The translations under genes and the position numbers were made by a program. Below are positions 13,656 through 13,848 of a DNA stretch of 13,848 nucleotides, one piece after another. The DNA is from Oscillospiraceae bacterium (GTDB lineage Bacteria; Bacillota; Clostridia; Oscillospirales; Oscillospiraceae), in assembly GCA_020025395.1 (NCBI GenBank), contig JAHHSE010000028.1, positions 1 through 13,848 of the forward strand, given 5' to 3'. The notes beneath the pieces are model-generated. The model was not told the DNA's origin and searched no databases. It saw only the letters and a program-made list of their open reading frames with translations. How positions within the stretch are numbered: the first letter of the stretch is position 1; each line of letters begins with the position of its first letter.

Positions 13656-13848
13656 ATGGCGAGCAGCAAATACTGGGTATGGCTGACCGGCCGCAGAGGG
13701 GTGGGAACCTTGACGGCGGTCCGGCTGCTGGACCGATTTGGAACGCCGGAAGGGGTGTATTTTGCCCATGCCGGGGAGTATGACCGGATCGAGGCTCTCT
13801 CCGCCGCGGGAAAATACAGCCTTTCAGACAAGAGCCTGGAGGAAGCGG
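13656..13848 (+). CDS. dprA: DNA-processing protein DprA, N-terminal part (runs off the right edge)
   Basis: Sixty-four codons are visible from ATG 13656, with GGAGG 5 bases upstream. The sequence starts MASSKYWVWLTGRRGVGTLT and continues AVRLLDRFGTPEGVYFA, which is the helical N-terminal domain seen before the Rossmann-like core in DprA/Smf proteins. In known systems DprA loads RecA on incoming single-stranded DNA during transformation. The Rossmann domain that would confirm the call lies outside the window, so the assignment rests on the N-terminus and on the common genomic setting. Confidence 0.8.
   Translation, partial: MASSKYWVWLTGRRGVGTLTAVRLLDRFGTPEGVYFAHAGEYDRIEALSAAGKYSLSDKSLEEA

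Overview
The window reads as ordinary chromosome from a fairly GC-rich, low-to-moderate-complexity member of the Clostridia, most like the Oscillospiraceae (Flavonifractor / Pseudoflavonifractor / Oscillibacter-type). The basis is: strong AGGAGG-type ribosome binding sites with frequent TTG and GTG starts; sigma-A promoters of the TTGAnA-17-TATAAT type; a Spo0A C-terminal-domain protein; a GSI-alpha glutamine synthetase; and a PcsB/CwlO-type FtsEX partner. Species cannot be fixed from the sequence alone. No rRNA, tRNA, CRISPR array, insertion sequence or phage gene is visible.

Left part (1-3256). A minus-strand gene, cut by the window edge, encodes a stand-alone Spo0A DNA-binding domain without a receiver. 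It is divergent from glnA, with a 280-base intergenic region between them that carries a good sigma-A promoter for glnA, an imperfect inverted repeat and several Spo0A-box-like heptamers. glnA converges on a small membrane-anchored DUF4830-type protein gene, with a strong stem-loop between them. That gene is in turn divergent from an RsuA/RluB-type rRNA pseudouridine synthase gene.

Middle (3257-8565). A strong promoter drives a PucR/CdaR-type regulator gene. After a short intrinsic terminator comes a tight plus-strand operon: ftsE, ftsX (overlapping ftsE), a secreted coiled-coil M23 endopeptidase and an S41/PDZ carboxy-terminal processing protease. Together these look like a complete cell-wall cleavage module: an ABC-type transducer, its extracellular peptidoglycan hydrolase with all metal ligands intact, and a processing protease that may mature or clear the hydrolase.

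Right part (8566-13848). A consensus sigma-A promoter precedes greA, and a terminator-like hairpin with seven Ts lies in the greA leader. lysS follows greA and ends in a perfect 15-bp inverted repeat. Then come a Ktr/Trk potassium channel pair (TrkH/KtrB-type channel subunit and RCK subunit), a SpoU-type RNA 2'-O-methyltransferase overlapping the RCK gene, and the start of dprA running off the right edge.

Most of this is core genome. The parts that most deserve a second look are the apparently attenuated greA leader, the FtsEX-linked M23 enzyme with an intact active site and adjacent S41 protease, and the receiver-less Spo0A-domain protein facing a glnA promoter region that contains Spo0A-box-like sites.
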